Source of the DNA: Pontederia crassipes
Taxonomy: Eukaryota; Streptophyta; Magnoliopsida; Commelinales; Pontederiaceae
Length of the DNA stretch: 64,000 bases
Direction of reading: 5' to 3'
Assembly (NCBI GenBank): GCA_030549335.1
Contig: CM060198.1
Span: 39,658,353 to 39,722,352 of the forward strand
Shown: in pieces, positions 10,845-21,935 of the stretch
Layout: every line of letters begins with the position of its first letter
How positions within the stretch are numbered: the first letter of the stretch is position 1
Notes under the pieces: generated by a model
The model's database searches: none
Seen by the model: only the letters and a program-made list of their open reading frames with translations
Told to the model about the DNA's origin: nothing
Translations under genes and position numbers: made by a program

Positions 10845-11800
10845 ACTCTAGGTATTGAATCTTAGCGAATGCTTCACTAACTCTACACTCCAGATTCCCA
10901 AGCGTGTTTTTATTCCACTTATGTATGTCTCTAACAATGGACTCCAGGGCCTTTGGGACAGACTTATGAGGGGAGTCAAAAATCCAATACTTGCAAACAA
11001 TGTTTTTGGGCTCCTCATGAAGGAGCTAGAAATGCTCAAATTTAAAAATTTTGGATTTGGGAACGATAAGAACAATGCGAAAAAATAGGGAGGTATGGTC
11101 AGAAGCACAACGTGGAAGCGTTGACAAATCAATGTTTCAGAAATGGTCTGCCCAGAAAGGGTTCAGGAGGAGCCTATCAAGACGACAATGGATCCGGGCC
11201 GCCACCCTACGATTGTTAACCAGGTGTAATGCATGCCAGAGGGCAGCACATCCAAAAGCTCATGGTGTTCTAGAATGCGATTGAAAAGCTTAACCAATTT
11301 AGTGGCTTGAAAAGGAGTGCCTTCCAATTTTTTCCCCTGATGAACTTAAACAATTGAAATCCCTGATTACCGCCCAAGGAAAATAAGAGGAGTTAAGTTG
11401 GCATAATTCATTAAATAGAGCATTTCAGATCGCAGGTAAAGGACTAGCATACACACATGACAACAGGAAATGAAAGCCATCAAAAGTAACAGCAGCATGA
11501 AGCAATTGATCACAGAGAAGAATCGGTGTCACATGAGTATCTTGCCCATTCTAGCCGAGGATAATACCCCCTGCGGCGCCGGACCCCTCGCAGAAGACTC
11601 CATATTCCAAGAGGATCCTAGACGATGGATCACCTGTTTAGTTTTAATAGATTAAACATGTGATTCTAATAAAATTACAAAATCTGGCCTAAGTGACTTA
11701 ACTAAAACAAACAGTCTATCACGGACTTTCGATCGGCAAGCCCCGTAGCAGTCCCATGCAAGTAGCTTCATAGGGATGGTGGGGCAGGGCCCGTCTATTC
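10845..11800 (-). pseudogene. LINE endonuclease domain
   Basis: The minus strand, over several frames, encodes an exonuclease-endonuclease-phosphatase-like domain. It opens with an A-W-D-C-Y-G-A segment (about 11740-11770) and closes with a segment where W-T-I-V-x-W-R substitutes for the usual host-name-typing core, followed by D-R-A/L-type residues near 11150-11240. It lies between ORF1 and the reverse transcriptase, as expected. It contains at least six in-frame stops or shifts. Confidence 0.65.
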
Positions 11801-11989
11801 CTACAAAAAGGGGGAGAGTACCTGTGAGTTTTTTGTGTTACATATCAGTGCTGCCTTAACACGGGTCTTCTTTTTCATCACAGAGAGAGGGGCCTTTGGG
11901 CGCTGGGCACGAGTCTTCTTCTTGTCCAGACGCGATGCCAGTAGTAGATCCTCTTCTACTTGGTCAGCCTCATCCTCAGTAGAGGCCTC

Positions 11990-13770
11990 AGATGTGGCCC
12001 GGGGCACAGCGGCCTAGGCAAAACCCGACTGAACACTGGCGACCAGAGTATCATGGCTGGTTATGGAAGATGACTTTTGGTTTCGAGTGTGTGGGACGAG
12101 CGGGGCCAATGCCTGGGAGGGCATATGAATGGCTCGATCAACACTCGAGGATTTGGGAGAGCAAAGGGGGGAGGTTTGAGGGATGGAGATGGCCATGGCC
12201 GAGAGTGGAGAGAGGAGGGAGGCAGGAGATTGGAGAGGATTGGGGTGAGGCAGAGTGAGACTGCATCCAGGAGTGGAGAGAGTCTGGTCGCCACTAAAGC
12301 CATGGGTTGTGTATCCGCCCGTCACATCGCAGGCCATGTCCGAACACGTGGAGCAACCAATGGCATCCACAACAGAGTCTTGGCCTGCAATCTGTATGCC
12401 GGCCGACATGGCGACATCCTGAGCGAAGGATACCAATCCAACGACGCTCGTGCCACCATCACCTGCCCCTGCATTAAGCACATAAAAAGTGTTTCCCTCA
12501 GTCCTATCAACAACAGCTGCCAGTGTCGCGGTACAATCCAGAGCATTGAGATCCCGCAGATGGATCGCGATCTGTGTGCCCGGCAACGTGGCAGCACGAG
12601 GCATTGAGGGGGGCGATCCAACGGTCATCGGGTCTCCATCACTAGCGAGTGTCTGGGTGGGGGAGACCGAAAGGAGCTGAACCCAGTTCACTTCTCTGAT
12701 CGGCGATGGCGGGTGGTTCAGATCAGGAAACCCTAGTAGAGGTGCTGCCACCAGAGAAAGCGGTCCATGGCCATCCATTCCAGTACCCCCAGCAAAAGTA
12801 GGATTCCGATCATGACTCCTGCGAGGATGGCAGTAGCTTTGGGCCCGAAGCCACAGCCCAAAAAGGAGAACAGTCGAATCCTTACCGGAGGCAGCAGTCA
12901 AACAGGTTTCAAGACAATGACCCACCATCCCACATCTGTAGCAGAAAGTAGGAAGATCCTCGTACAAAACCTGTTGTAGATAACGTTCTCTATTCGAAAG
13001 CGCAATCTAGACCCCCTGCTTGATCGGAGAGGTTAGGTCTAACTCAACGCACATACGCGATGATATACCTTTAAGGTCTACCCGCAGTGGGCTACTGAAG
13101 GAGGTGGCGATCCATCGGAGGGAGGCCACGTTCCTGAGCTCCAGAGGGAGACCCGGAAGACATATCCATACTATAGTAGCCAATTGCCTATCGCCGGTCA
13201 GTCTGAAAAATGGCGTGAGCTGGGAGACATGAAGCCAATTACCATGGAGATCTCAAGGGCCAGTGGTGAGTACCTACATCTTATCCGCTTCATTAGTAAA
13301 GGAGAATAGCACAAAAGCGTTACCCATCGGCGTGACCTTGTAGGGCTCCGAGGTAGGCCAAATTGAGGGGATACCCTCAACCAACGAACGGAGGTCGCCT
13401 ACTATCATCCAACCAGCAAGAGCTTGAGCTTGGTAGAACAATCAACCGCCTCCACCGCTGGGATGGCCACCTCATCAATTATGTGCTCTTTTAGTTCCCT
13501 GAGCTACCATGGTGAAATGGAGATCGTTGGAGCTGGCCAACCCTCATTTCTTGGTTTTGACTGAGCCACCTCCACCCAAGATCGTCACGAGGGACCATCA
13601 GGGGGTGGAGGGGCTGGTTGATCCGACATGATGGAGGAGGAACTGTCCAGGGGGTTTCCTGGCATCGGAACTCTATCCCGGTGTGGCTGCCTAGCAGAGG
13701 CCCCCGGCATCGAGAGGGGGGAAAATGATTGGAGGAGACGGGTGGAGTCTTGATGTGGTAGGGAGGTCAA
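11990..13770 (-). pseudogene. LINE ORF1 (DUF4283-like plus CCHC zinc knuckle)
   Basis: The N-terminal part (about 13000-13400) resembles the RNA-binding DUF4283 region of plant L1 ORF1 proteins. A knuckle follows, C-Y-R-C-G-M-V-G-H-C-L-E-T-C (about 12900-12945), then a long Ser/Pro-rich tail to about 12014 without recognisable domains. A 317-codon stretch (12014-12967) is still open. Upstream frames are broken. Confidence 0.75.
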
Positions 13771-13923
13771 GAGGGAGGAGGAGGAGGAGGAGGGTGGGGG
13801 GACGGCGTAGTCCTACTACAGCTACATGAGGGGAAATAGAGCTGAGAGAGAGAGAGAGAGGTGGGGTGGAAGAAAGATTGGCTTAGCTCCGGCGAGACAG
13901 CAGCTGCAAAAAGGAGAGTTGCT

Positions 13924-13938
13924 ATGATATTCATATAG
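13924..13938 (-). repeat. LINE target-site duplication, 5' copy (inverted)
   Basis: The reverse complement reads CTATATGAATATCAT, matching CTAGATGAATATCAT at 17536-17550 at 14 of 15 positions. LINE duplications should be direct repeats. Here the two copies are inverted with respect to each other, so the DNA between them has been flipped since insertion. Confidence 0.8.
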
Positions 13939-14159
13939 TTGAAAACAGAGTTTCAAGTTAACATAACTAAGAACATATATTCATCTAAACTAAGTCATAA
14001 TTAAAATAACAATTTAGTCTATTCATATATTCATCTAAATTAAGGCATAACTAGGAACATGATCATATTCAATTTTAAGTTAACAAAAATCAATTAACAA
14101 AAAGGGACGTACTATCCGGCGGAGGAAGGCAGCATCGGCGGAGAAGCAGCAGCAAGCGA
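13939..14159. other. Spacer between LINE 5' end and LTR; no gene
   Basis: AT-rich DNA to about 14105, containing a loosely repeated cattcatatattcatctaaa unit, then about 50 bp of GC-rich sequence up to the LTR. The GC-rich stub resembles the 1600-2400 block in composition, as expected if the two were the pre-insertion flanks of the SIRE-like element. Confidence 0.45.
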
Positions 14160-15410
14160 TGTTGGAGCAAAGTTTTAATGCCATATAAAATTATATTTTG
14201 ATGATACAAACCTCAAAAGAATGCAAAAAAAGTTTGAAGAAAAAGGGACAACTTTATGCACTAAACTTTGATTAAATAATTTGCTATGATCTTATTAGAT
14301 TCTGATGAATGATGAATATCAAATTGTAGAGAATCCTGTTAGCTATCTATAGAATCTAAGATTATCTAATTGAGATAACTGTGCAAAAAGTTATACTCAA
14401 AACAATGCAGGTCGGTCAACCTACCGGTCGACAAAATGAAAGCCAATTGAGACTATACCGGTCTATCGATCGGAGATACCGGTCGATCGGTCAATGCACG
14501 AGCTGCTCAAATCCACGTCGAGACTACATCAGTTGATGGACCGGTCGATACACCAGCCAATCGATCAACTCTACGGGAGAAATAAAAAATGTCAAGACTA
14601 TATTGGTCATGTTTGGTCGATAGTTCGGTCGACCGATCAAGCACACAAGCTAAAGAAATCAACGCAACAGTCACATAGACTGGTCGATCGGTCTAGATGT
14701 GCGGTCGACCGGCGTCCAGGTCAAATGAATAATAACTGCTATTTTTAAATGAGAAAATTATGAAACAAATTCTAAACGAATTTTTCACATGTTGAAGCCT
14801 ATAAAAGGAGTGCTAAGCCAGAAGCAAATGCATTCATCCAAGCTTTGATGAAAAACTTCAAGTTATCAAAGAAGACCCTTTTCTTGAAGTTATCATTTTA
14901 GTTTGTCTCTTTCTTTCTCTCTTCTCTTCTTGTGAGCACCTTATTGTAAAAGAGAGGAACAATTGTTCAAAAAATTTGAGAGAGCTCTTTTGTGAAAGAG
15001 GTTCCATATCTTACCTCTTGAGCGAGAGAAAACTTTCACTTTCTAGGAGGAGAGGTTGCCTTGCCTCTCGAAGCAGAGAAGGTGGTTGTGTAAAGGGCTT
15101 TCTTCCTTGCCCCATTTGGAACAAAGGAAGTGTTTTTAGTGGAATCTCTGACAGTCTCGAGGTTGAGAAGCTGGAGCGGGGATATAGGTCAAGATGTGGC
15201 TGAACTTCATCAACAACCATCATGTTTATTTGTGTTTGATTTCACCTTCCCTCTCCTTCTCATATTGTGTTTGTGATATGATCTGAATTGCATTGATATA
15301 AAAGGTTTTAATAATTGATTTTAAGTTTCCACAACGTGTTTTTGTGAAATCGATATTTGGTTTTTAAACACTAATTCACCCCTCCTCTTGGTGCCCTTTG
15401 GTATCCAACA
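14160..15410 (+). mobile_element. SIRE-like copia 5' LTR (plus)
   Basis: 1,251 bp from TGTTGGAGC to TATCCAACA. Clusters of gatcggt/cgaccggt palindromes occupy 14405-14720, followed by a TATA box and a transcribed leader with Cys/Ser-like low-complexity repeats. A primer-binding site and gag follow directly, so this is the 5' LTR of a plus-oriented element as it now lies. Confidence 0.85.
14800..14807 (+). promoter_or_regulatory. TATA box of the SIRE-like LTR
   Basis: TATAAAAG in the middle of the LTR, directly downstream of the palindrome cluster. Sister LTRs have the same arrangement (TATAAAAG on the minus strand near 53943). The truncated LTR at 2402-3182 has lost this part. Confidence 0.6.
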
Positions 15411-15412
15411 AT

Positions 15413-15424
15413 TGGTATTAGAGA
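15413..15424 (+). other. Primer-binding site (initiator tRNA-Met type)
   Basis: TGGTATTAGAGA two bases after the LTR end. It differs from the canonical TGGTATCAGAGC at two positions. This is typical of plant Ty1/copia elements. Confidence 0.75.
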
Positions 15425-15574
15425 GGGTTGCTCTTCTTTTGATTTTTAATCATCTTGTTTCGAGATTTAATCATCTTTTTAAGATTTAACAATCTTTAAA
15501 GCAAGTGGATTTAGTTTTTCCGAAGGACAATCAATTAGTCATCCTCCCTTTTTTAACGCATCAAATTTTTCTTA

Positions 15575-17110
15575 ATGGAAAATAAAGATTCAAGCATACA
15601 TATGTTCTATTGATATAAACATGTAGGATATTGTTGAAAAAAGTTATTATTTACATGAAAAATTACCTTCAGAACATGGCGAAAGACAAAAAAAAATTTC
15701 AAAACTGGATTGGGAAGCTAAAAATATTTTGTATTGTGCTTTGGATTCAACGAAATTTAATCAGATTTCTAGTTGTGAAAGTGCAACTGAGATTTGGAAT
15801 AAACTCATCACTACATATGAAGGAACAGATAGGGTTAAAGAATCTAGATTAAATATTTTAAATCATCAATATGACTCCTTCAAAATATTAGAAAATAAAT
15901 TCATTAATGATATGGTTGTTCGATTCAATGATATTAATGGCTTAGCCTCCTTGGGCGAGCTAAGAACTAACCACCAAAAAAGTGAAAAAGGTTTCTGTGG
16001 TCTCTCTCCTCCAAATGGCATACAAAGAAGACTGTGATCGAAGAACATGACTTAAACAAATTGGATTTTGATGATCTTATTGGTTCACTTCTGACCTTTG
16101 AGATCGCAATCCAAGAAGACGAATAAAAAAGCTCCTAAGAAGAAAATATTGGCATTGAAAGCAAATGACAAAGAAGAAGACTTAAGTGAAGAGGAAGTAA
16201 ACGAAAAGAGACTCGCATGCTACACATGAAAATTAGATAAGTATCTCAAGTTGGTTAAAAAGAGAAGAATGAGAAGCCAACCAAAAGATCATACAAACAT
16301 CACAAAGAAGGAACATCACAAAAAGGGAAAAAGAAAAAATATGAAGAGTCAAGTGAAACAAGTGACTCATCATGATCTTCGAGTGAGGAAGCATACCTAT
16401 GCTTAATGGCACACAACAATGGGGTAATTTCTAGCCCCTCAATTTCAAATGATGATTCATCGAGCTCTTCCGAAGAAAACTTTTCTTTACATGTGAATAA
16501 AGAACTCTCTTCACTTATAAAAAGATATTTTTAACTTAAAGAGGAACATGAAAATTTACTACATGAGATTGAGAAACTAAAAGAAGAAAAGGAAATTACT
16601 CATGCATGCGAAATAGTAAAACTAGATGCTCCTTAGAAAAAGTAAAACAATAAAATACTTTTTTGAAAAATGCACAAAATAATGAAAAGACTATTTTTCA
16701 TGTAACGAAAAATAATCTTAAGAATCATTTTGGACATAAAAACTCTTATTGGAAATCTAATCATTCCTATAATAGAAAATCACATATTAAATGTTTTACA
16801 TGTGGATTTCATGGTCATTATGCATATCAATGCAAAATAAGAAAATTATCACAACATGGCATGATTTAGGTTCCAAAAGTAACATTGTCTAACAAGATAG
16901 ACCCAAAGAAGTTTGGGGACCAAAGGTCACATAATTGCTTTTCAGGTGTGCCTCGCATGCAAAGCAAAGGACAAGTGAAATTGAAGATGGTAAAAGTATC
17001 ATTTCCTTTTGATTTCCACCAAAATTTCAAAACTACTATTTCATTGAAAGAAAAGAGGAATATATACAAAATAGAAAAAGATTGGTCATAATGATAGGGG
17101 GAGCACGTTA
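15575..17110 (+). pseudogene. SIRE-like copia gag, broken
   Basis: The gag of this family can be followed through several frames. The start is M-E-N-K-D at 15575. A UBN2/capsid-like domain follows at 15729-15960 (I-W-N-K-L-I-T-T-Y-E-G-T, then R-L-N-I-L-N-H-Q-Y-D). Next come a basic and acidic linker, a coiled coil near 16500-16620 (L-K-E-E-H-E-N-L-L-H-E-I-E-K-L-K), and a CCHC zinc knuckle at 16792-16833 (C-F-T-C-G-F-H-G-H-Y-A-Y-Q-C). Early stops include one 12 codons after the start. There is no protease or reverse transcriptase. After about 17110 the element gives way to LINE sequence at an inversion breakpoint. Confidence 0.8.
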
Positions 17111-17139
17111 AATCTTCCAACATTATTTTTTGACTTTTT

Positions 17140-17535
17140 GCAGGATCTAGGAGGTGGAGGGGTGGTTCTGCCCTTGAGCTGGAGGCTTTTGGAGTATGCT
17201 GCTCGGGCTACAAAATTGTGTGCGTAGGTAGGGGACACAGATATCAAGATCTGCTCTGACTCCAAATGCTTTGTGGACTCAATTTTGGCTCACGTGCACT
17301 GGCCGTGGGAGCTTGCAAACCTCATTACTGATATTTGGAGCCTTTTGGAGCAAATCTCCCCCTGGATCGTTGAATTTCAACCACGATGTACTAACCAGGC
17401 AGCTCATTTTTTGGCAAACTTTGGTCGATCGAATGGCAACCTTTTTTGGGAGGACAGCCCACCTCCGAGTCTGACCCTTTTTTTGTACTTGGACATTTAC
17501 AATCCACATTAATGAAAGTTACTTTTTAAAAAAAA
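17140..17535 (+). pseudogene. L1-like LINE, C-terminal half of RNase H and poly(A) end
   Basis: The plus strand encodes the second half of an RNase H fold (I-C-S-D-S-K-C-F-V-D-S-I-L and later R-C-T-N-Q-A-A-H-F-L-A). It is followed by a short 3' region ending in ttttt-aaaaaaaa at 17523-17535, a LINE tail. This completes the domain whose first half lies on the minus strand at 3346-3660. A stop interrupts it near 17225. Confidence 0.75.
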
Positions 17536-17550
17536 CTAGATGAATATCAT
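17536..17550 (+). repeat. LINE target-site duplication, 3' copy
   Basis: CTAGATGAATATCAT directly after the LINE tail. The partner is the reverse complement of 13924-13938 (one mismatch). Confidence 0.8.
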
Positions 17551-17989
17551 GATTTAAAAAATAGATCAACGAACTTTATTATTTATCAAATTTATGCCTC
17601 CAATTAGATGAACATTTTGACATGAACAATAAATGATCAACTTGAAATCAAATACTGATCAATTAATATGAAGTTTTTGTCTTTTTGATCATGTTCTCAT
17701 TTTAGTTAACAAGAATGTGAATGAATATTATTGTTAATTAAAATGAGAACATTGAAAAAAAGATACTAGAATATGATAATTCATTGATAAGTAACGATGA
17801 TCAAGTACTTGAAACATGTGATTTTGGACTTCATAACTTCAAAATCACATGCTTCAAGTAGAAGAATTTATATATTGACATATGGCTTAATGTTGTCTAT
17901 TACAGAAATGACAAAATCATATCGTAGTCGGATTCGTCATTAGTTTAATAGTTACATTCATATATACTTTTTAATAATATCAGTTGATT
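17551..17989. other. AT-rich CACTA DNA; no gene seen
   Basis: AT-rich sequence between the LINE end and the first exon-like block of the CACTA ORF. An inverted match ttttcatgttctcattttagtt / aatgagaac around 17690-17755 could fold, but no other structure is evident. Confidence 0.4.
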
Positions 17990-20000
17990 TGCCGCCGACG
18001 AGGTACGTAGCTGGATCATCACATAATAGGCGATCCATTGGTGGATCGTCTCCATGTACCACTATAGATACATGTCACATAGTAGGCGATACAATTTTCT
18101 AATTATTTTATTTTTGTGATAGTTGCTCCACCATCGACGTGGCACATAGTCGAGACATCTCGATCGCACGACGACGATTGGCATGTCACACCAGGTTATT
18201 TTTTGTATATTCCATAAATTTAAATACATGCAAGTATTTTAAGTATTTTTTTATTATGACAGTTGCTACGCCACCACCGAGATTACCGGATGCTTCACCA
18301 CATTCTAGCATTGCCGAGCAACATCTTACCCTAGGTGATATATTTATTATTATTAAAATTATATTTCTTAATTAATTATATTAATCTTTTTATAATAATG
18401 TCAGTTGCTACACCGCCGATAGCACAAGCACCTGATTTGTCACATTCTGACGAGCGGACTGCCATGGATCATGCAGCATATACATCATGTGAGGTGAGAA
18501 CTTTACTGTACATATATTAATTATCACTAGTTTAATTTGGTATGACACTAATGATTTATTTTGTACTAGGGTTCGTAGATGATGTCGAACCTTTTCAGCC
18601 TACCCCAGTTGTACCAGGTGATGATTCCTCTTCGACAGATGAGGAGGGATTACACGATAATAGGGAGGTCACCGTAAATAATATTGCTCGGTCTTAAGTT
18701 AAATAAGTTGTACAAATTTTATTATAGTTTTATTTATCATTGAAAATTAATTCTTCTTTGTAATTTGTAGGACCACTTTCATACCCGCTAGTACCGTGCG
18801 GGATGTCAGTGCTCTTGTTCTTTTCCACTTGCCGGAAGGGGCAGGATCGTGGAAAGATGTCCCAATTCAAGTGTTGAAGGACATCTTTTGGGCCTTTACG
18901 GTACGATCTTTTTTATGGGTTACATAATTTATTTTATATTGTTTCGGAATTATTAAGTTTTAAAGTATTATTTAGGAGGTAAATTTATTTCATCCGGATC
19001 TTAGTTTGGGGACACTCCGGAGAGCTTTTGAGTAGGTGGCTGTGAAACAGCTCCGAAATCAGTTATATAAGTTTCGCAAGGTCGTCACCTCCGCCGGCCT
19101 CACTTTGAAGCAGGGCATACAAAGGTGCCCAAGGCATATTAGGCGCTCGGTTTGGGAGTCCTTATGTAGGAAGTGGTAAATATGTTTACATTTAAATTAT
19201 TTTTTTATTAAATTTAGAATTTTTTGAAGTCTAAGTATTTGATGTTCATAAAGGACGGATGAAAATCAAAAAGGGCAAGAGTTAACTCATTTTTTAAGCC
19301 CGAGGCCTACATCCAAACAGACGGGTCGATGCGGTTTGATGAGCATTGATAGTGCATTGTAACTTACATACAAATTTGATTAATCAAACTTTTCACTTAT
19401 TCTTATTTTATAAAATCTGGTAAGTCTCATCACATGTTCACTTGATCGTTGACGTTAGTGCAAACTATTTTTTAAATGCGCAATATTTAATTTTTTTAGG
19501 ATGAGTATAATGTGAATATGGCTGAAAAGTAAGGAGATGATCCGAGTACTCAGCCACCAAGTAATGTTTCTTGAAAGCGATTCACGTTTTACATTTATGT
19601 GTTTTTTGATGTTATATAATTTATAATGTTTATATGATTGTATAATTTTTCTATTTTGTAGATGACTCTACTATTTGGGAGGATGTGGCCGGCACGACAC
19701 GAGGAGGATACCTGCGTGGCCTCGGCACTGCCGCTCAAGTACCTAAGAGGAGTGGAGGATATGCAGGCGGCCCATCTGCTCCGAGCTCATCCGTTGCACC
19801 TGATGTGACGCAGCTATCACAGCAACTATCGTAGAAAATGTCATAGCAGATATCGCAATAGGTGTTGCATCAGTTGCCTCCATTATTGTAGGCGATTCTG
19901 GGATTGATCCCATCGTAGAATCAATCATCGCGAGGCCAAGTACCGAGCACATCTGGATCAAACATCCCGAATGACAACAACAACTCCCAAGCTTAGGATA
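17990..20000 (+). pseudogene. CACTA ORF of the plant Transposase_24/TNP1-like type, broken
   Basis: Exon-like coding blocks are separated by AT-rich introns with GT/AG ends. The clearest, 18775-18900, reads V-R-D-V-S-A-L-V-L-F-H-L-P-E-G-A-G-S-W-K-D. Another, 18977-19178, reads H-P-D-L-S-L-G-T-L-R-R-A-F-E, then a stop, then K-Q-L-R-N-Q-L-Y-K-F-R-K. The last (19660-20000) has G-Y-L-R-G-L-G followed by a Gln-rich tail with stops. This order (basic helical region, G-L-G motif, Q-rich coiled tail) is that of the second ORF of plant CACTA elements. Two upstream exon-like blocks at 18258 and 18403 look duplicated. At least five stops make it non-functional. Confidence 0.65.
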
Positions 20001-20189
20001 GAGACTTTTGCAACTAGTTTTGTTACTTATAGACTTCTTATTAGATATACATATAGTAGTTATACTTTTGTTAGTTCAGTTTATTACTTTTGTGCTGACA
20101 TTATGCCTATGATGGATATCAGTGCATTTATATGCATTAAATAATTATATGGTATGGGAAGGGAAGAAAATATGGTTGTAATGGGGCAT

Positions 20190-20634
20190 AAAAATCTGAT
20201 ATTGGCGCCTCCATATCGTCACACTAGCGTCGCACACATACTCGAGGCTGCATTAAATATATCATCCTTCGCGTCATCGGAGCTTCATAGTAGTGCCGAA
20301 ATAGCGTCAGCTAATACATAAACTTAGCGTCTCTTGAGTTCCGGAATAGAGCCTCAAGCATCTGTGACAAGATAGCGTCGATGTAGCGATGTCTGTCGAC
20401 TCTTCGTAGTGAGACATTACGCGTCAACTTAATGTTGAGCTAGCGTCTACTATTGATGCTACTTGTGTCTCCCTCGTCTTTGGCTCTATTGCGATGCTAT
20501 TAGCTACCGATTACCGACGTCGCATGTTTTTGTGCTACTTCGATCCTAAAGAGATGCTATATATTCCAAAGACTCAATAGCACCGCAATAGCGTCTCCTT
20601 CTTTGGGTCTCTATTCAGCAATTTTCTTGTAGTG
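20190..20634. repeat. CACTA 3' subterminal repeat zone and right terminus
   Basis: At least ten copies of tagcgtc/gatgcta-like motifs on both strands, the same set as at the left end, then the terminal repeat TTTTCTTGTAGTG. Confidence 0.8.
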
Positions 20635-20637
20635 GAT
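20635..20637. repeat. 3-bp target-site duplication of the CACTA (right copy, GAT)
   Basis: GAT directly after the right terminus, matching 67-69. Confidence 0.85.
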
Positions 20638-21609
20638 TGATTCTCCAAGTATGACATCTTCGCCGTCGGCTCTACTAGTTGCCCTACCACTGAAGCTGTG
20701 GAGTTATTCATGAAGCATGCGGTGAAGTATTGGGATCTTCCCCAAAGAATAGTCAACGATCGAGATGGGTGATTCGTTGTCAACTTTTGGAAGGAGCTAT
20801 TCAAAATGATGGGCCCCAACCTGCATTTCTCCATCGCACTTCACCCCCAAACTGACAGCCAAACTAAAAGGTTGAATTGTATCATGGAGATCTACTTGCG
20901 GCAGTATATTAGTGTCAACAAGAAGGCGTGGGCAAAGCTACTGGACATCACACAATTCTCTTACATGCAAAGGAGCGAATCGACCAATCAGAGTCCCTTC
21001 GAGATAGTGATGGGGCAGCAACACCTCACTCCACAGGCTGTCGTCGCTTCTTATGGTGCCAAAGTCCTCATTGCTTATCGCATGACAAGGGAATCTCATG
21101 AGTAGAATGATATGGTCCGGGCATGTTTTCACAAGTCATTTAATAGCATGAAGAAATGGATCCACACTATCCAATGGGACGTCAACTTTGATATCGGATA
21201 TTTGGTCCTTGTGAAGCTGGTCTAACATCATCGACTAAGCGGGAAGAATCTGTGCAAGGGCCTCGTTAGGCATTATGAGGGTCCATTCAAGATATGAAGA
21301 AGATAGGTAAGGTGGCCTACAAACTTGAGGTCCCGCCGTAGATGCAACAATATCCCGTCTTACATGTTAGCTTGCTCAAGCCACATTGAAGACTCTGAAG
21401 ATGTTGAGCATGAAGTTTCAGACCGCGCTTCGTTGGCCATCCGCCAGTAGCTTTCTGACCAAGTTGAAGAAGTACTCGCCGTCCATGTGAAGAATCGAAA
21501 AAAAGAGTACCTTGTTCGATGGAGCGCAAGATCGAACGCAGACACAAGTTGGGAGACGGTCGAAGTCTTGTGGCAATTCAAACACAAGATTGACTTGAGT
21601 GGGGGAGAA
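20638..21609 (+). pseudogene. Ty3 chromovirus integrase C-terminal part and chromodomain
   Basis: Continues the integrase interrupted at base 69. It has F-S-K-Y-D-I-F near 20640, a region with P-Q-R-I-V-N-D-R-D-G (the second catalytic Asp), then H-P-Q-T-D and F-E-I-V-M-G-Q-Q. Near 21487-21590 is a chromodomain (K-E-Y-L-V-R-W, then S-W-E, then L-W-Q-F), which assigns the element to the chromoviruses. Frames are broken by several stops (for example at 20767 and 21104). A purine tract (gtgggggagaa) follows, then the LTR. Confidence 0.9.
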
Positions 21610-21935
21610 TGTCTCGAGAGTTCTCCACAATGTGCCTCGCGACTGTCGAGTTATCTTACTTGTATTTTTCTTTATTTTAGCCAACTTTTCTAACTTAGTC
21701 TATTTTATCATGTGATGGCAATCTTGTAATATGCACTTCAGAAAAGTGCACCCCCTAACTTATCTTCCACATCACATGTCATAAACCTACCTTCCGAAAT
21801 GGTGGTATATTAGGGGAGACCCGCTATTGCTCCTCCGAAGACCTTTGTAATCATTCTATTTACTCAACAAAGATTTCAAAGCTTCCCAAAATCTAGCATC
21901 GAGCCTCAAACGCTTCCCATAATATTCTGGCAGCA
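21610..21935 (+). mobile_element. Chromovirus 3' LTR (right end approximate)
   Basis: It begins TGTCTCGAGAG directly after the purine tract ending at 21609. The body has features of a short LTR (about 330 bp). I place the end near ctctggca at about 21935, but without the 5' LTR, which is outside the window, the boundary is uncertain. Confidence 0.55.

Larger units (their letters stand above)
8735..13923 (-). mobile_element. L1-like LINE, main body (ORF1, endonuclease, reverse transcriptase)
   Basis: Read on the minus strand, this contains the usual plant L1 order: a 5' leader from about 13923, an ORF1 with DUF4283-like and CCHC regions, an apurinic-type endonuclease, and reverse transcriptase with downstream linker. 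Frames are interrupted by many stops and small indels. The RNase H end lies beyond the nested Ty3-type element (3346-3660) and, after an inversion, at 17140-17535. The 15-bp target duplications lie at 13924-13938 and 17536-17550 in opposite orientation. Reassembled length is about 5.9 kb, near full length. Confidence 0.85.
70..20634. mobile_element. CACTA (En/Spm-type) DNA transposon, 20.6 kb, with nested insertions
   Basis: The left end is CACTACAAGAAAAC and the right end is the reverse complement of CACTACAAGAAAAT, giving a 13-bp terminal inverted repeat, with GAT duplicated outside. Both subterminal zones carry many copies of a TAGCGTC/GACGCTA motif, the kind of clustered site bound by the element's own TNP1-like protein in this superfamily. 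The body holds nested retrotransposons and one broken transposon gene near 18-20 kb. No TNP2-type transposase is recognisable, so the copy is presumably non-autonomous. The unusual length comes mostly from nested insertions. Confidence 0.9.

Noticed and set aside
2397-14159. 5-bp target duplication for the SIRE-like element in the CACTA
   Set aside because: The flanks after re-inversion (ttgtc and tcgct) do not match, so I do not claim a duplication.
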